A DNA stretch of 44,434 bases, taken from positions 1 to 44,434 of the IMG/VR virus record IMGVR_UViG_3300009128_000036, one strand, 5' to 3'. The notes beneath the pieces were generated by a model, which saw only the letters and a program-made list of their open reading frames with translations, did not search any database and had not been told where the DNA came from. A program made the position numbers and the translations under genes. Positions 25,101 to 31,522 of this stretch are shown piece by piece. The stretch's first letter is position 1; every line of letters starts with the position of its first letter. Source of the DNA: a virus.

Positions 25101-27757
25101 TCATCTAAAAATTTACCCCAATAGCGTGCATTGAACAGTCGTATATCAGTTGGGTGATTTACTGTACCTGAAAAGTTGGTTCTATTGGCGCCGGCATAAA
25201 AACGTTTTGAGCCGGACAAAAAGTGTTCAGCAGTAGTTCTGCTTACCGATGCTGTCAACACGAACTGATTTTCAATGTTGCCCAGCTTCGTATTTAAGCC
25301 TTGGAATATTAAATCATATGTGTAGCCGATGTCAGATCCGGATACAGTTTTTGTCATTCCAAATGTGCTTGGTTTGAGGCGTACTGACACATTCCAATCT
25401 GAATTATCATAAGCATCAAAAAATACACTGCTTGTTAGAATCGGGAAGGGGCCGGCATTCGGATTCAACCACGGGGTACTGCCGGCTGGATCATTCGGAT
25501 AGTATGACGATGAAAGCATGAAGAATGCATTTTTAGAATATCTCTCTTCTCTGACAATATATACTTGGAAATTGGCACTGTCATACACGTGCCAATTAGT
25601 GTTTGTGTCTTCGCCGGCTGAGGCGCTGTACATTCCGTAAAGTGATGACACCTCAAAGGAGCGGTCTACACTGTCATAGTCAGTTTGAAAAGATGGCACA
25701 GTAAAGTCAGCCTCTGCTGTAAATCCGTACGGATATTCGTAACCGAACTGGCCAGAGCCAGAAATATAGCCTCTAGTGGCGGATGTGTCGTCTGGGTCTT
25801 GGTATTGGAAGCATGTTGCATTAATGTGACTTGAAGTATTAAAATAAAGCGCTTTTTTGTTGACCAGCGTTTGTTCCAAACGAGGAGTCCGGGCATCTAG
25901 ATCATACACTGTATTGTCTACATAAGTTCTTACTTTTACTATGGTGTCATCTAAATTAAAACACCTTAAAACATTTTTAATTGTCTTTTCAGTACCCTTA
26001 GTTTTGTAAATGTTTGTTAAGTTATTATAAAGGTTCTGGTAGATCAGGTTTTTAGTATCGGTCAAATCTGCTTGAAATCTAAAATCATCTGTTTTGTTCG
26101 CGAATCTGCTTATTACTTTTGCATCAACGAACAATTGCGGCATATAAAGGCCCAGAGATTGAGGCAAATGTTCTGCAAACGGCAACGGAGTATATGACGC
26201 ACTTGTCATCTGCAGCTGCTTAAAAGTTGGAATAGCTTCTATTTGATTGTAAATTTTGTCAAAGTAGGCGCCAAGAATGTGGGCTAATAATTCAACATTT
26301 GTATTTCCGAGAGCCTCGTGCTCTTCTAAAATCCAACTTGGGACCAAGGTTTTTAAATTTGAAGTGTTGTTTCTATCGTGATAAGAGCCAGAATTGAAAA
26401 GACCTTGGCGCAAATTAACCACATCTGGATGCAAGGAGTAGATGATCGGATCTTTATACTCACTGGCGGCGGCCGAAGCCTCGACGAGGGCGGAACTTAA
26501 TGTTCTTGAGGGGGTGCCCGTCCAAGTACCATTGGTGATACGACCAGAATAGTCCAGCACGTTTTGGTCTAAATAACCATAGCCGGAATTTCCTTCATTA
26601 AATTTGTAATACACTCCTAAAGTTGTATTATAAATGTCTGTGTTTGTTCCGCCGCGGACCTGCGCGAACCAGTTTCGGCCGATCTCTTGTGCATTTCGGG
26701 CAGTCTTCCAAAATCTAAACTCATCTACTGAGCCTGTCAATGTATGAGTATTTGCTGTACGAGTACTGGCGGCTGCATCGGGCCTGAAAGGCACAGTTAT
26801 CAAGGCGCCTATTCGGGCCTTCATATCTTTTGATGGAATTTCTCCTATAGCTAAGTCCGAATTAACAACCGTATGGTTGAGGTATCCGTTAAGATAAAAA
26901 TTGGTTCTAAAATCAGAGCCAGAATTTTGAAATACGAAGGCATAGTGGTTCCAGTCATCTAGTGTGGTGGAAGTTATAGTTTGGCCGATTGGTTGTTGGA
27001 ATAATGTGCCGGATCCGGGCGCACCAGATGTCATAGAACCAGACTGAACTGTAAATAAGAATGGCGAAGTTGAAGAAGCGCTCAAAACTTCAATGGTCAT
27101 TCGCCCCATATCATGTGAGCCAGACGCGTTATCGTTCCACATATCAAACACAATTGAGTTGGCGTTGGCTCCGAGATCTTCAGCTTTTAACCAAAACTCA
27201 ACTGTAACGCCGCTATCAAAATTTGCTCTCAGATTTGATTGTCGTGAACCCGTGCCATAGTTGTCTGGAAGGCCTGCGGTTTCATATATATTTTTATCGT
27301 ACAGGTTCGCAGAATGTCTTTTGCTATCGTTGGGGTTATTGAATAATTGATTTACCGTATCATAGGTTACACCATGTGGGCCTCCCTTAAAATCAATATA
27401 AGAACTAGAATCAAAATTAGCATATCCATTGGTTCTCGGAAACAGATTATTGAAAATATATTTTTCAACATCTAATGATTTGTTGTAAAACTCATGCTGC
27501 TCGGCATCAGAACCATCATACGGATAATAGTCTACAATTCGCCCTAGGGCGCCGCTGTAATAATAGTAGGCGGAACCGAACTTGGCAAAATTTTCAGGCT
27601 TACCATAATCAATTTGCGGAACAAAAGTCTCTTGTTTGATAGAGAGTTGTTTCAAGTTTTCTTTTGATTCTATATCACTGAAAACATTTTTTTGATTAGT
27701 CTCGGCTAGATAATTTCTACTATTTTCAACAGAGCCAAAAAGCTTTTTAATACTCAT
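16133..27757 (-). CDS. Giant 3874-aa structural/adhesin-like protein with two LamG-like domains
   Basis: One uninterrupted 11.6-kb frame, a quarter of the window. Residues about 155-350 form a concanavalin/LamG-like domain (VTVEFWLKAEDLG, WNHYAFVFQNSG, SVDEFRFWKTARNAQEI). Residues about 1860-2060 form a second (FTFSGWFRMSPTN, WVHVVVRLPV, ALDQITLWDVALSASETRALY). Between them are a helical segment near 1025-1160 and a beta module near 1430-1535 (DTLTLNDGGTSVDFTFTS, NLVAAINSYPGFTI). The C-terminal about 250 residues (FDFLRNPETTPIVMYIFEF onward) look like another conserved domain. They are followed by Gly/Ala/Glu-rich and Pro-rich (GGAPPPPPG) linkers. Composition is Ser/Thr/Gly/Tyr-rich with no membrane helix. 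LamG folds usually bind glycans or ligands, so host recognition or virion decoration is the likely role. The start overlaps the 514-aa gene by 11 nt. Confidence 0.85.
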   Translation of the reverse strand: MSIKKLFGSVENSRNYLAETNQKNVFSDIESKENLKQLSIKQETFVPQIDYGKPENFAKFGSAYYYYSGALGRIVDYYPYDGSDAEQHEFYNKSLDVEKYIFNNLFPRTNGYANFDSSSYIDFKGGPHGVTYDTVNQLFNNPNDSKRHSANLYDKNIYETAGLPDNYGTGSRQSNLRANFDSGVTVEFWLKAEDLGANANSIVFDMWNDNASGSHDMGRMTIEVLSASSTSPFLFTVQSGSMTSGAPGSGTLFQQPIGQTITSTTLDDWNHYAFVFQNSGSDFRTNFYLNGYLNHTVVNSDLAIGEIPSKDMKARIGALITVPFRPDAAASTRTANTHTLTGSVDEFRFWKTARNAQEIGRNWFAQVRGGTNTDIYNTTLGVYYKFNEGNSGYGYLDQNVLDYSGRITNGTWTGTPSRTLSSALVEASAAASEYKDPIIYSLHPDVVNLRQGLFNSGSYHDRNNTSNLKTLVPSWILEEHEALGNTNVELLAHILGAYFDKIYNQIEAIPTFKQLQMTSASYTPLPFAEHLPQSLGLYMPQLFVDAKVISRFANKTDDFRFQADLTDTKNLIYQNLYNNLTNIYKTKGTEKTIKNVLRCFNLDDTIVKVRTYVDNTVYDLDARTPRLEQTLVNKKALYFNTSSHINATCFQYQDPDDTSATRGYISGSGQFGYEYPYGFTAEADFTVPSFQTDYDSVDRSFEVSSLYGMYSASAGEDTNTNWHVYDSANFQVYIVREERYSKNAFFMLSSSYYPNDPAGSTPWLNPNAGPFPILTSSVFFDAYDNSDWNVSVRLKPSTFGMTKTVSGSDIGYTYDLIFQGLNTKLGNIENQFVLTASVSRTTAEHFLSGSKRFYAGANRTNFSGTVNHPTDIRLFNARYWGKFLDEDSLKQHIYDIDNAGISGSFQHLSPLDPNSNNLDLLNINTLALDWNFNDVTSSDASGQFLTLDMSSGSAQDRRALGWLGGLSRYKHPGLGYGFTVNSSKVQREFLTNTFKFMDPESPISSDMVQILTSDDRAFGFTETIPNYHHTVEKSMYAAISDEMLNFFAGALDFNNMIGEPVNRYRARYKKLEKLREAFFRRVSTTSDVEKYIEYYQWFDDTISQIIGQLMPASSKFTDDTMNIVESHVLERNKYKSQFPTIEFRLDDPITPIMGINERLYNWRVNHHPSSDLTGSSKQMLNAQWWKERAERQKSDISSGNSYVDAERDNMRMSIENDNNQKLNILSTLSNGVHSGSIFRIRKLSKPYKLTVYRTASPVMPIKGGVNFERNKKIDLTYNATRPHGPVNQDAGAYVPENVLFSSVYGINGEEDETVRLKNIQDPLSKPNDKVKRTVKVQHGRDWEEGIGYKNIKSDISFPFNIISGSVTAGYQKNVDARVMSGVIITNLHNDVYGPDMERPMQGPFTNYAVGGHQSRHVKVNKVTVGSNFPTGEVSMNELPDEGDTLTLNDGGTSVDFTFTSSPTNPEDADIDGDTTDTMENLVAAINSYPGFTIKAGITSNGTASLTNFVNSPDYSVGNITITSTGTWPYAISGMAGGVGGLDRWDSRPEAWKILLGKADDPPISGAIGMVGPDYPLANAPEELGQYPHTASQKAIYYRGFTAKRPVNIRNIHHTTGSTILGNYSHNYEVVNAHGGWSNPRQFIEKQPNLPTTIKSDYMSSSTSVRTLLDIHRGSRDGVYNDETGSAIILSGAKPHTDWSGDYSTDYLQGGLGYTTTPLGGQATTNNSVFVSKFSAPGGIEVMSRGYQDFRSGEFSVYNMLNNRNLTVKRPFQSPPIVSGSAEEDGIRVYDIHGNDFGHTVHAARHTERFFRDSILVPSNQGATYEEKPAFHRVHRNNLWRAKEGSETHYAVTTGSSLINDKALYFTDSANYGHMLLNAASASCTNFLTGARSRGFTFSGWFRMSPTNGSACLFTVGKNGASSKPFIEISKVSASFNLEVATRNHISGFGGSHRRAVWKVSTTSSLPSTPTDGAQAARMNAGEWVHVVVRLPVSAGVSGPSFPTILFNSVVQRVVESTSPYAYFDQKIDESAYSVLSSVPRKSDSVLGFGHDVSKTSIQGNALSGALDQITLWDVALSASETRALYNDGVPCDITGSDDLTQPLAKERLFAWYKLGEGNQTDVVKANNPKVFISGTNAVWNSNGWAENHLFPVAYSSITTNNALSFSDGTEGGLYPTPMTGCVATVLGYSSSTTYSCGNHYDNLNQFHPIPRGDRQYAWMTGAMEHTDPCNHNFRYSGYMPLFGEQQGRYSASSGWEPWLTMISASDFGVFDNDWDDQQAYGAPKKWAEQNSDISKDWTPQDFAGLNTIIYEPISSSTNILGYPFAVPLFDQSNTLPTDGQYRNKVKTGYVGWFHGTVSSSGLGSGLKYWASTQAHGYLFNTLMLKRNGPYGYGTHAQFRRNPNHPVLRNERSSSELSVITYAERDVWQGALVLSPLHWNPYHQIIGQERTKAITNFTLPPVSMRGRPAIINYTPNTDTLPCGEATAPLGRSVTLRATDNNNKIFFNSNGLNTFADIDPHEILTPFDYVLATMDSVEARWADPNYLIYKENIFPSQRMEFVSSSRRRTNYDNLFWRDLQTERVTLGNTMLNSCLAIVSQSAWPLDAQEDFLTRTASVDNQINEYTASQYQPNHGPTTAVGAYYGGLRSLGKAGELQNNYTQFYYDAARKTYPGGFMTWLTAPNTIAPGALYARKHMLAHVKSVVGPSGMLIPETGSIPSYGVGLPLGSSSIGPWTNGVVDVGCGEAHWEAGEQAGIIQMSRSLDMKLHPVFKSYKSKPWYDNYQDFRDEIRILAKDYAIVPEFRMSEHVPELLTNHWSKFKDYLEIPGTAMRAVTSSFYRDYTNSEKLMYARAINAKTTMTPKEIRITVAAVKKFNPYKGFYPAQRTVDLSAQFAETYFPTITTTYSFISSNTVNTVDLSHLDKTAVGGLTRPIMQAMFSPGIVHNAIKSGMAVDYPILHGGIRKPNMRAAFSLADAGRDHSLYGEACHVYAGFQDGAMTDDDQADSSAWGPGTTFWDERLPFEAAVKPEEHLLGITIADNNPHPSGTLPYTASLATANGNPQYELMARNFFGETANFYLQGGDYSSLKSREIPHEGILVPSGSMYGARIKLRRSMTGSRDYSFNFTSFGYRWGVAGQGGLTDGYSTAARHIASCSLGTNGGRRLVWNSGNLDVRFAGATYPLPQDPYNTSGSQQRENFTMYSRTTAFGPPVATDFSSADGMPSTDDAMSGTMSGNLDCWTGHNWSFTPPYYHGEAWADILFYPDETKKYTADEILRRSEVVYWRVDPGPEVYTRLHTTRTTPAIIDDYKGGGNNRSYIFGGRVINDHAMQLTASVNLFGIERVPFEANDALELLSETRNETKAMRWVIKPKFETPMLNFNSDVRAVSAASGSLTLPTFGSGAVARGMWHQFGIIEPDKRKGIFMEIGDIPKQWLTNHYKVVNEPSVYNKMRASQAADAGGNSDDPMSFGNQVKHRMRSLTKLFGFDSTRQRTRLGNLASKRTIKEAVVLIPYITTKEFDATLSTHPEQADDNALNVSKQFFGIPPHAVQAAITANSQTATGANLDVAGESIRKLIAKMDKYILPPEFDFLRNPETTPIVMYIFEFSQRFSKDDLSYMWQNLAPRKYKRIYFEEQSIAHNLDTSELLNASHLMGTMPMDGQIVDTPDVRFMAFKVKQKAVGDYYNHVLEQAGESMAKVTGVTFVGNLGARRSKWAGGGIVIGEEPGGHLALAAGGGGGAGANTAEEETGTTGAPGEAEPAQPPVQAYEVQYNWPYDFVSIVEGIKVDIEILFDDESNRGKSLIRETTSPATLPPALPASTDPLELIKKTAQTLPQVYSSPRNAEIAAAAFKISPIALPAPGGAPPPPPGSPEDVS

Positions 27758-29291
27758 AATTCTCTACTCTAAACCTGAAGGCTTCATCTTGCTCAACCCA
27801 ATCACTCAGGCTTGAATCATAGAAGGCAAATTTAAATGCATATTCGTATCCGGGTTCGAGAAGTGACATATCAAAATCAAAATAATTACCTGATATGTCG
27901 TGTGACAAGACTGTGTGTAGGTCGCTGCCCGTGCCATGTGGAATGGCATTGAGACTGTCTATTACACGATATATTCTGTAAGACGCGCTCTCAATCGTTG
28001 TGGTCTCTATGTCGTTATTGGCCTTAGTGTAAATTGTTGGTGACCAGAACTTTTCTCTAACATATAAATTAAATCTTGCGTTCTCTTTGGAGCGGTATTT
28101 TTGTTTCAAATTTGTAATATTCAAATAGTAGCTTGGCCTAATTGAGATTTCGTTACCCTCAAACGTCTGCGGCTTAAATGAGCCCGTAAAGAACCTTGTG
28201 CTGCCTGTATACCAAACATCAAACATGTCTGTGATTTTGTTTCTTGATGTTCCTGTGATTGCTAGACTACAGCTGTAGATTCCTGTTGAGACTTGACCAG
28301 CAGTGGCATACAGCTGGGAATCGCCATATCCAGTGCGGTCATCAACACAAAGCGTTAAAGCACTTCCAGATGGCTCTGTATTGTCCATTGAGCCGGAATG
28401 AAGTCGAACTCTCAAAAGGCCGGTTCCTACGCTGGGTAAGTTTTGCAATTTGCCGCGTACATAATTATAGAAATATAATGTATTTACATTTTGTTCGCCG
28501 GATGCCACAGAGCTACTGTAATAAAAATTTGCTCGATCGTCTTTAATGCTGGAATCCCAGCGTGCTTCAATGACCGGTCGTTTAAAATAATATTGAGTAC
28601 CGCGAGCGAAAAATCTTTTTGTATAGAATGAGTTGGCGCCACCTGTTAAGTTATAGGATGCAGTCACTTCCTGCGATGCGGTTAACATAATACCAAAACC
28701 ATAATTATGGTATACAGGCGCAGAGCGCATCCATTCTTCCATCAAAATAGTTACATCTACCTCTAAGTCTTCTAATCCACTTTCAAAACTCTGATTGAAG
28801 TTTGAAGCAGTAAGATAATCTCCGCCAGATGAAGACCAGTTTGTAACGGTACCATTGCCATTTCTTCTGCACTGTGTCCAGTTTGAACCAGTATTGCCTA
28901 CTGTGTAATCAAGATAATTTTCTAAATCTAGGCCAGAACCTTCTTGCCAAGACTGTGACACTGGTTTGACTGTAAGTGTATAATTTTCAGGTACTGTTTT
29001 GGATGTTTCAGCATTATATAATTTTAAATAAAAACTAACACTCCCGCTAGCTGGAATGGCTCCGTTGCTTCTATCGGTGCTAATTGAATCAATTGGAAAC
29101 TTAACTAATATTCTTGAAAGTTCAACTTGCTTGTTTTCGGCCGACGATGTGTATGCCCGGGCGTATACAGAGTAAACCTCTAACACGTCTGCGGCACCCA
29201 TATTAGAGCCTGTAGCACGTCGAGTCAAATTAGCCTGCCACGCATTTGAAATTGTGTTATCTGCTGTCGCGGTGTAACGCTTTATCGCCAT
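27747..29291 (-). CDS. Structural protein, 514 aa, DNRLRE-like N-terminal domain
   Basis: Residues about 1-200 (RYTATADNTISNAW, then VELSRILVKFPIDSI, then VKPVSQSWQEGSGLDLENY) follow the pattern of DNRLRE/disaggregatase-related beta-sandwich domains found in surface proteins. The C-terminal 90 residues (SYRIYRVIDSLNAIPHGTG, LEPGYEYAFKFAFYDSSL, FRFRVENYEY) resemble an Fn3-like sandwich. Both suggest a fibre or baseplate-attached adhesin. It follows directly after the gp6-like wedge gene (TAATG overlap at 29291) and its stop overlaps the start of the giant LamG gene. It may therefore link the wedge to the peripheral adhesins; this is inference from gene order. Confidence 0.75.
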   Translation of the reverse strand: MAIKRYTATADNTISNAWQANLTRRATGSNMGAADVLEVYSVYARAYTSSAENKQVELSRILVKFPIDSISTDRSNGAIPASGSVSFYLKLYNAETSKTVPENYTLTVKPVSQSWQEGSGLDLENYLDYTVGNTGSNWTQCRRNGNGTVTNWSSSGGDYLTASNFNQSFESGLEDLEVDVTILMEEWMRSAPVYHNYGFGIMLTASQEVTASYNLTGGANSFYTKRFFARGTQYYFKRPVIEARWDSSIKDDRANFYYSSSVASGEQNVNTLYFYNYVRGKLQNLPSVGTGLLRVRLHSGSMDNTEPSGSALTLCVDDRTGYGDSQLYATAGQVSTGIYSCSLAITGTSRNKITDMFDVWYTGSTRFFTGSFKPQTFEGNEISIRPSYYLNITNLKQKYRSKENARFNLYVREKFWSPTIYTKANNDIETTTIESASYRIYRVIDSLNAIPHGTGSDLHTVLSHDISGNYFDFDMSLLEPGYEYAFKFAFYDSSLSDWVEQDEAFRFRVENYEY

Positions 29292-31087
29292 TATCTAACT
29301 TTTCCTTTAATATCTATCTCTGGAAATTTAACCTCAACAATAGCATTTTTAGGTACCATCAAATAATTGCCGTCTGGCGATAGATTATCGTTAATACTGA
29401 TGCTTGCTTGGTTGTATTCAGAAGTTGTTTTTGGTACTATTTTAACTTTTAGTGCATCTAACACACCGGGGACTTCCTTTAGAAATGAGTATACATCACT
29501 AATTGAAAATTGTTCACCGATATATTGTGTGTCAGTGAATTTTGAGCGAACTGCGCGTACAGCCCGGTCTAAAACAACGAATTTATTTGCTGCTGGCATT
29601 GGTTTTATGACAAATTCAATGCCCACATTTAGGATATATGGATCCAATATATCAATGGTATCACTAAGCATTCTGTAATTATTCAGCCATGTTTTAAGAT
29701 TTTTCTTTATTGTATTGTTGGATAGCGTCAGCTTGCCAAATTTGTCTTCCGAAACAACATACATATTTAGATTACGTTTCTGGGAATCCGGGTCTCTCTG
29801 AACCGAAACTCTCTTGATTGAGCCATATTTGGCCGGCATTCTATATGCTAAATTTTCATAATCTGCTTGTGTTACTGCTCTATTTTGAGTTGGAAAAGTG
29901 TCAAACACTCTTCTCTTAAGTTCTTCCGCCGACAAAAACGATGTATCACCTAAAATTGGTTTTTCGTTAGTAACCTCCAGTGAATCATTAATATCTTTTA
30001 TAGCAGTGCTGCTCAGGCCGGCGCGCTTTGGATAATCAAAAAGCTTGCTTGCTACATTAGTCAAGGCATTCACAGCAACGTTAGAGTTAGTGGGGTTTGT
30101 TGATCTATAAACAATTGTTAGAGATGTGTTAGAAGGAACAATTCCAAAATTTTGATTATTAGCCAACTTAGTTGGGTCAAATGTCTTATCAGTAGTATAA
30201 CTTTTGCCATAAATATCCATAGCCACCGATTGTGGATTGGCTACAACATTGGATTCGGATTCATTACCACTGCCGAACTGAAGTATCGTTCTATCTCGCT
30301 GATATTCAACTACAAACTTTCTGGCGACTAAATAAGGCTTTATAATTGAGGGTACATTGTCATTTTTATAATTATCATTGGCAAGCTCTTTAAACACAAG
30401 ATCTTGTGCTAGATAATCAACTTCAAAATATTCGTTGCCTTGAGAATCAAAAACAGAAATTATTTCAGAGACATTTGTAGTTGAAAGCTCAATATTTCTA
30501 AATCTCTGAAATGGGCCGACTTCTATTATTTCCTGATTTAGCATACCAGAAACAACATGGCCATAAGCTCTTATAGCATAATATGTTGGAGCGCCGGTGG
30601 TGATATCGTTCCGTGCAATAGCAACATCATTTTTAGGATCGGAGAAATCAACGTTTTCTGTGAGCATAAAACTTAAACCTGCGGATGATGTGAACCGTGC
30701 GCCGCGGCGAAGAACAGGTAAATAATTTTCATCGGGACCTAGAGCAACCGTGGAGGCAGGAACAATTATAAAAAGTGTGACCTGTCCAAAAGTTGAGGGC
30801 CGGCCATCAGCTTTATAACCTAAGATCCTTCCGTGTCTTAAAATATTGTTGTATTGATATGCGGTATCTAAAAAAGCTTCATTTATATTATAATCTAAAT
30901 AAAAATTTAGTTGGTCGCCAACGTATGCTGCAGCATCTAAAACAATCGCGCCGAAGGAGGCCTCGCTAAAATCTTGAAAAGTGTCTGGATAAAACCTTTC
31001 TGCCATATCCAACAAATCTTCTCTAATAGAGCCAAATTCTCTATTAGTGTAATTTATGGGCATTATTTTTTTCTGATCGTCCGACAT
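29291..31087 (-). CDS. Baseplate wedge protein, T4 gp6 / J-like
   Basis: The 598-aa product should form the dimeric wedge arms of a contractile-tail baseplate. The N-terminal signature of the gp6 family is clear in residues 1-110: INYTNREFGSIREDLLDMAE, FYPDTFQDFSEASFGAIVLD, AAYVGDQLNFYLDYNINEAF, and NILRHGRILGYK. The C-terminal half (LKRRVFDTFPTQNRAVTQADY, then PAKYGSIKRVSVQRDP) matches the J-like domain. Length is close to T4 gp6 (660 aa). It lies immediately downstream of the gp25-like gene, the same gp25-then-gp6 order as many contractile phages. GGAG precedes the ATG by about 10 nt, a somewhat long spacing. Confidence 0.9.
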   Translation of the reverse strand: MSDDQKKIMPINYTNREFGSIREDLLDMAERFYPDTFQDFSEASFGAIVLDAAAYVGDQLNFYLDYNINEAFLDTAYQYNNILRHGRILGYKADGRPSTFGQVTLFIIVPASTVALGPDENYLPVLRRGARFTSSAGLSFMLTENVDFSDPKNDVAIARNDITTGAPTYYAIRAYGHVVSGMLNQEIIEVGPFQRFRNIELSTTNVSEIISVFDSQGNEYFEVDYLAQDLVFKELANDNYKNDNVPSIIKPYLVARKFVVEYQRDRTILQFGSGNESESNVVANPQSVAMDIYGKSYTTDKTFDPTKLANNQNFGIVPSNTSLTIVYRSTNPTNSNVAVNALTNVASKLFDYPKRAGLSSTAIKDINDSLEVTNEKPILGDTSFLSAEELKRRVFDTFPTQNRAVTQADYENLAYRMPAKYGSIKRVSVQRDPDSQKRNLNMYVVSEDKFGKLTLSNNTIKKNLKTWLNNYRMLSDTIDILDPYILNVGIEFVIKPMPAANKFVVLDRAVRAVRSKFTDTQYIGEQFSISDVYSFLKEVPGVLDALKVKIVPKTTSEYNQASISINDNLSPDGNYLMVPKNAIVEVKFPEIDIKGKVR

Positions 31088-31110
31088 AAAAAATGGGCTC
31101 CTTAATTAAA

Positions 31111-31479
31111 CTAAATAGTAAATTGTAGCAAATCTGAGACTGAAATACCCGGTAAATAATAAGAAATGCTGACTGCTAATTTGTTTGCATCTTGCTCAGC
31201 TTCTGAAAATCTAATCTCATTTATTTGTATTGCCGGCATGTAAATTGCAATTTGTTCTCTTATTTTGCTATCAATTTCGCTATATGTCTCTTGCGTAAAA
31301 TTATGAAACAAGTATTTTTTCATACCTACACCATAGTCTGAATCCATCACTCTTTCGCCCGGAATCGTAAGCAATAACATTTTAAGATTTTGTTTAGCAG
31401 TTGTGGCAATCCTCTTAAGCATTGTAAAGCCATCAATATCATTTTTTGTTAAAGGGAGTGCTACACCAATTGAAGCCAT
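31111..31479 (-). CDS. Baseplate wedge protein, gp25-like (GPW/gp25 family)
   Basis: The 122-aa product matches the T4 gp25 / P2 gpW family, a small lysozyme-like-named but non-enzymatic wedge protein that joins the baseplate to the first sheath ring. The family core is visible in residues 30-62: NLKMLLLTIPGERVMDSDYG then VGMKKYLFHNF. The C-terminal half (IREQIAIYMPAIQINEIRF, then VSISYYLPG) is the usual beta-alpha-beta ending. Length equals family norm. AGAGG precedes the ATG, and the gp6-like gene follows after 23 nt. Confidence 0.92.
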   Translation of the reverse strand: MASIGVALPLTKNDIDGFTMLKRIATTAKQNLKMLLLTIPGERVMDSDYGVGMKKYLFHNFTQETYSEIDSKIREQIAIYMPAIQINEIRFSEAEQDANKLAVSISYYLPGISVSDLLQFTI

Positions 31480-31522
31480 TTTTATTACCTCTTATTTAAA
31501 TATGTGTTAAAACAATTACTTA

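Noticed and set aside
16133-27757. Possible fusion or assembly artefact in the 11.6-kb frame
   Set aside because: The frame is continuous with consistent codon style throughout, overlaps its upstream neighbour normally, and has recognisable domains along its length.
31480-31522. AT-rich TTTAAATA resembling a T4 late promoter before the gp25-like gene
   Set aside because: It is one mismatch from TATAAATA in very AT-rich sequence and is not seen before other structural genes, so it is not distinguishable from chance.
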